Source of the DNA: Dialister sp. UBA7295
GTDB taxonomy: Bacteria; Bacillota; Negativicutes; Veillonellales; Dialisteraceae
Length of the DNA: 7,561 nt
Reading direction: 5' to 3'
Assembly: GCA_002471975.1 (NCBI GenBank)
Contig: DKQZ01000091.1
Coordinates: 1 to 7,561 of the forward strand
Below, one piece after another: positions 6,043 to 7,561 of this stretch. A model generated the notes under the pieces. That model had not been told where the DNA came from. It was given only the letters and a program-made list of their open reading frames with translations, and made no database searches. The translations under genes and the position numbers were made by a program. Within the stretch, counting starts at the first letter, position 1; every line of letters begins with the position of its first letter.

Positions 6043-6071
6043 TTGACACGCTCTCGCATAAATGATATACT
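6043..6071 (+). promoter_or_regulatory. Sigma-70 promoter of the tRNA-His/tRNA-Gln operon
   Basis: Perfect TTGACA at 6043-6048, a 17-base spacer and TATACT at 6066-6071 form a near-consensus housekeeping promoter, as expected for stable RNA. Transcription should start near 6078, giving a leader of about 34 bases before tRNA-His. It begins 27 bases after the end of the GC-rich element. Confidence 0.9.
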
Positions 6072-6078
6072 ATACATC

Positions 6079-6110
6079 GTCATATGGCTCTGGTCATATG
6101 GCTTCATATG
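6079..6110 (+). repeat. Short direct repeats in the tRNA leader
   Basis: GTCATATGGCT occurs twice (6079-6089 and 6093-6103, offset 14 bases), and a third CATATG follows at 6105-6110, next to the tRNA-His 5' end. CATATG is self-complementary, so the leader could fold in alternative ways before 5' processing. Another CATATG (6209-6214) abuts tRNA-Gln. The role is unknown. Confidence 0.6.
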
Positions 6111-6112
6111 TG

Positions 6113-6188
6113 GCGGGTGTGGTGAAGCGGCTAACACGGCGGATTGTGGCTCCGTTACGCGTGGGTTCGAGCCCCACCACTCGCCCCA
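6113..6188 (+). tRNA. tRNA-His (anticodon GTG)
   Basis: A complete cloverleaf: acceptor GCGGGTG/CACTCGC (one G-U pair), anticodon stem GCGGA/TCCGT with loop TTGTGGC giving anticodon GTG, T stem GTGGG/CCCAC with loop TTCGAGC, discriminator C73 at 6185 and an encoded CCA at 6186-6188. The base before the acceptor, G6112, supplies the extra G-1 that pairs with C73 and is the histidine identity element. It is the first gene of a two-tRNA operon and is 25 bases from tRNA-Gln. Confidence 0.96.
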
Positions 6189-6213
6189 TTTTTTTTTACC
6201 TTGAATTCCATAT

Positions 6214-6287
6214 GGGGGTATCGCCAAGCGGTAAGGCAACGGACTTTGACTCCGTTATCGGTGGTCCGACTCCACCTACCCCTGCCA
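6214..6287 (+). tRNA. tRNA-Gln (anticodon TTG) with atypical T-loop
   Basis: The cloverleaf has acceptor GGGGGTA/TACCCCT, D stem GCC/GGC, anticodon stem ACGGA/TCCGT with loop CTTTGAC (anticodon TTG, 6246-6248), T stem GGTGG/CCACC, discriminator G73 and encoded CCA. Two features are odd. The T-loop reads TCCGACT, so position 55 is C (6266) where nearly all elongator tRNAs have U (pseudouridine). The first acceptor pair is G1-U72, where bacterial tRNA-Gln normally has U1-A72. All stems are intact and the gene shares a strong promoter and terminator, so it is probably functional, but a degenerating copy or sequence error is possible. Confidence 0.9.
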
Positions 6288-6292
6288 GAGAT

Positions 6293-6321
6293 AAAGAACT
6301 GTAGAAATACAGTTCTTTTTT
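6293..6321 (+). terminator. Intrinsic terminator of the tRNA operon
   Basis: An 11-bp perfect stem (6293-6303 with 6308-6318) capped by a GAAA tetraloop runs into six T's (6316-6321), starting 6 bases after tRNA-Gln. It belongs to the tRNA unit; the repeat element begins beyond it at 6343. Confidence 0.93.
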
Positions 6322-6342
6322 GTTGAAATTTCAGGATGAACA

Positions 6343-6624
6343 ACTTTTGAATCGGGGGTGTCGGGAGACTCGGGAGTGCCGGTGCTATCGGGAAGGTGGC
6401 GGGCATCAGAATCATAAAGCCCGCCATTATGAAATATTTTCAAATCCTGGTATTTCCGCAGGGGGAAAAACAGATTGATCTGTTGGGATAAAATTTCTCC
6501 TCGAAATGGGAGCCAAAGGCCGTCGGCGAAGCCGACTATAAAAATTGGTTCTCGGCAGAGAACCATATCCTTCCCGATATTCCCGAAATAATCCCCGACA
6601 TCCCCGAGACTCCCGATTCAAAAG
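6343..6624. repeat. Palindromic element with CGGG nonamer arms
   Basis: The left end starts with ACTTTTGAATCGGG (6343-6356) and has five 9-bp units (6353-6397) ending in CGGGAAGGT, then a hairpin GGCGGGC/GCCCGCC (6398-6425). The right end on the minus strand starts with CTTTTGAATCGGG (6624-6612) and has units of 9, 9, 12, 9 and 9 bp back to 6568, ending in CGGGAAGGA, then the double-hairpin module (6568-6511). The interior has a small hairpin AACAGA/TCTGTT (near 6469-6484) and no gene. This is the clearest full-length copy, and it carries one inner module of each type. It fills the gap between the tRNA terminator and the flavodoxin promoter. Confidence 0.88.
6511..6568 (-). other. Double-hairpin module, copy B
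   Basis: On the minus strand the first hairpin is GGTTCTC-tgcc-GAGAACC (6564-6547), followed by AATTTTTATAG. The second is TCGGC-ttc-GCCGA (6535-6523), followed by CGGCCTTTGGCT. Compared with copies at 5797 and 7331, the linkers are conserved while the stem bases differ and remain paired. Confidence 0.75.
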
Positions 6625-6630
6625 CATTTC

Positions 6631-6639
6631 TGCTATAAT
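6631..6639 (+). promoter_or_regulatory. Extended -10 promoter of the flavodoxin gene
   Basis: TGCTATAAT is a perfect extended -10 (TGnTATAAT), 44 bases before the ATG at 6684 and 7 bases outside the repeat element's end. No good -35 is seen at the expected distance, which falls in the element's last CGGG unit; extended -10 promoters can work without one. A second TATAAT at 6656-6661 is probably too close to the ribosome-binding site to be the main start. Confidence 0.6.
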
Positions 6640-6683
6640 AAAATAGAAAGCATTTTATAATATAAATCTAAGGAGGCAAAAGC

Positions 6684-7187
6684 ATGAAATCTCTCGTTCT
6701 CTGGTCTTCCCGCACGGGAAATACGAAAAAGGTGGCAGAGGCTATTTATGAAGTGCTGCCGGGAGAAAAAGATATTCTCGAAGAAGGTCGTGAAAAAGAT
6801 ATTTCTTCCTATGATCTCATTTTCGTCGGCTTCTGGGCATTCCGGAGGGGCGCAGACATGGTGGCCCGCCGGACCCTGGCAAAGATAGAAGGCAAGAAAG
6901 TGGCTATTTATGCGACCGCCGGCGCCTGGCCGGACTCTCCGGCGGCAAAGGATTACCTGGAAAACGCCGCATCCCTCCTGCCGGAATCTTCCGAATGTGT
7001 AGGCACCTGGATCTGCCAGGGCCGGGTGAATTCCTTCCATACGGGGAAACGGAATCCCAACAAGGAACAGGTCCATCCCCTGACACCGGAAAGACTCGAA
7101 AGGCTGCAGGAAGCGGAAAAACATCCGGACGAGAAGGATCTGGATGATGCAAAGAAATGGGCTCTGGAAGTGGTGAAAAAGGTATAA
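6684..7187 (+). CDS. Flavodoxin family protein
   Basis: This 167-residue cytoplasmic protein has the FMN phosphate-binding loop SSRTGNT (8-14) after the first beta strand, as in flavodoxins, which carry electrons on a bound FMN. GFWAFRRGADMVARRTL (about 49-65) and KKVAIYATAGAWPDSPAAKDYLE (about 72-94) match the pattern of the short flavodoxin family that includes BilS-like proteins, rather than classical electron-carrier flavodoxins. AGGAGG at 6671-6676 with a 7-base spacer fixes the start. It is a single-gene unit with its own promoter and a terminator-like hairpin downstream. The redox partner is unknown: no bilirubin reductase or other oxidoreductase gene is in view. Confidence 0.88.
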   Translation: MKSLVLWSSRTGNTKKVAEAIYEVLPGEKDILEEGREKDISSYDLIFVGFWAFRRGADMVARRTLAKIEGKKVAIYATAGAWPDSPAAKDYLENAASLLPESSECVGTWICQGRVNSFHTGKRNPNKEQVHPLTPERLERLQEAEKHPDEKDLDDAKKWALEVVKKV

Positions 7188-7191
7188 TTGT

Positions 7192-7257
7192 CGTGATTCG
7201 TGATCCGTGAACCGTGAAGGTGGGCGCCTTTGAAATAGTATGGGCGCCCATTTTATA
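7192..7257. repeat. Half-element with CGTGAnn heptad arm and hairpin
   Basis: Four 7-bp units of consensus CGTGAnn (7192-7219), ending in CGTGAAG, are followed by GT and a GC-rich hairpin (7221-7250) with a T-rich tail. This is the same half-element layout as at 2554-2625, starting 5 bases after the flavodoxin stop. No matching right arm with CGTGAnn units is found. A different element begins at 7280, so this copy is either truncated or its other half was replaced. Confidence 0.7.
7221..7257 (+). terminator. Terminator of the flavodoxin gene
   Basis: An 8-bp stem TGGGCGCC/GGCGCCCA (7221-7228 with 7243-7250) and a 14-base loop are followed by TTTTATATTT. It starts 34 bases after the stop codon and is the inner hairpin of the CGTGAnn half-element. 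The interrupted T-run and long loop make it moderate in strength. Confidence 0.6.
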
Positions 7258-7279
7258 TTTGCAACTTTCTTCTTCGCGG

Positions 7280-7561
7280 ACTTTTGAATCGGGAGTATCG
7301 GGTCTCGGGGGTCTCGGGGCTGTCGGGAAGGATATGGTTTTCCTACGGAAAACCAATTTTTATAGTGCGCTTCGCGCACGGCCTTTGGCCCGCAAATGAT
7401 CTGAAAAGAGTTTTACCCGGGCGGTGGCTCTGCGATTGTGGTATGTATCTGTATTCCCGGCCTCACGTGCAGGCTCTCTACCGTTTTTCCAACTCCGCCT
7501 GCGCAAAGTCCCCATAAATATTCATGCTGCGTCAGCAGCATACCTTCCCGCACCCCGCACC
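7280..7561. repeat. Palindromic element, nonamer left arm and heptad right arm, runs off the window
   Basis: The left end has ACTTTTGAATCGGG (7280-7293) and units of 9, 7, 9, 9 and 9 bp (7290-7332) ending in CGGGAAGGA, then the double-hairpin module (7331-7390). At the window end, on the minus strand, are heptads CGGGGTG and CGGGAAG (7557-7544) followed by a hairpin ATGCTGC-tgac-GCAGCAT (7541-7524) and GAATATTTATGGGGA. That right half resembles the right half of the 5762-6016 element, not a nonamer arm. The roughly 130-base interior shows no gene I can support. The outer boundary lies beyond the window. Confidence 0.75.
7331..7390 (+). other. Double-hairpin module, copy C
   Basis: The first hairpin is GGTTTTCC-tac-GGAAAACC (7336-7354), followed by AATTTTTATAG. 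The second is TGCGC-ttc-GCGCA (7366-7378), followed by CGGCCTTTGGCC, itself a short GGCC-ttt-GGCC hairpin. Linkers are nearly identical to copy B, while the first stem is different yet fully paired. An ATG after an AGGAT-like site reads into it, but the reading frame is not kept between copies, which argues for RNA or DNA structure, not a peptide. Confidence 0.75.

Noticed and set aside
6276..6627. Overlapping minus-strand open frames between tRNA-Gln and the flavodoxin gene
   Set aside because: They translate the CGGG units and double-hairpin module. The frame is not conserved between the module copies, so coding is unlikely.
6656..6661. Second TATAAT before the flavodoxin gene as the main promoter
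   Set aside because: A start about 7 bases downstream would leave almost no leader before the ribosome-binding site at 6671; the extended -10 at 6631-6639 fits better.
6633..7379. 248-codon minus-strand open frame opposite the flavodoxin gene
   Set aside because: Its start lies in the repeat element and the rest is antisense to a well-supported flavodoxin gene.

Overview
The window reads as a chromosomal stretch of a low-to-mid GC Firmicutes-type bacterium. Strong AGGAGG ribosome-binding sites precede most genes, the tRNA genes encode their CCA ends, and the tRNA promoter is a textbook sigma-70 type. A Negativicutes host such as Dialister is my guess from protein flavour and from the density of intergenic repeats; the sequence does not prove it. 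There is no transposase, integrase, phage gene or CRISPR array.

Layout. Positions 113-2498 (+) hold a tight three-gene operon: an M20 metallopeptidase followed by two small membrane proteins of the nucleoside-recognition/Gate family, resembling YjiG and YjiH. In E. coli, yjiG-yjiH sit beside the isoaspartyl dipeptidase gene iadA, so this looks like the same 'paired transporter plus peptidase' module with a different peptidase. Positions 2499-2982 are a convergent intergenic region with terminators and two palindromic elements. Positions 4611-2983 (-) encode a ClC-type chloride/proton antiporter with a C-terminal TrkA_C (RCK_C) domain. Positions 5664-5038 (-) encode a stand-alone cyclodeaminase-domain (FTCD_C) protein of one-carbon folate metabolism. 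Positions 6043-6321 (+) are a complete tRNA transcription unit: promoter, tRNA-His(GUG), tRNA-Gln(UUG) and intrinsic terminator. Positions 6684-7187 (+) encode a short flavodoxin-family protein with its own promoter.

The most unusual content is between the genes. Nearly every longer gap holds a member of one modular palindromic repeat family. Each half-element is an arm of about five short tandem units (7 or 9 bp), nearly always ending in GAAGG, followed on the inner side by a hairpin module. The unit sequence differs from element to element (AGTTATC, CGGGnnnnn, CGGGGnn, CGTGAnn, possibly AGCCGTT), yet both arms of one element normally use the same unit type in inverted orientation. The inner module is either a single GC-rich hairpin, terminator-like in several copies, or a conserved double hairpin whose stems vary in a base-pair-preserving way between three copies. 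I know of no named family with this architecture. It is my main candidate for something undescribed.

The genes look like ordinary housekeeping or metabolic cargo and do not evidently form one pathway. The elements at 2554-2728 and 7192-7257 probably act as transcription terminators for the operons they follow. Others (5762-6016) lie upstream of two divergent transcription units, so termination is not their only placement.
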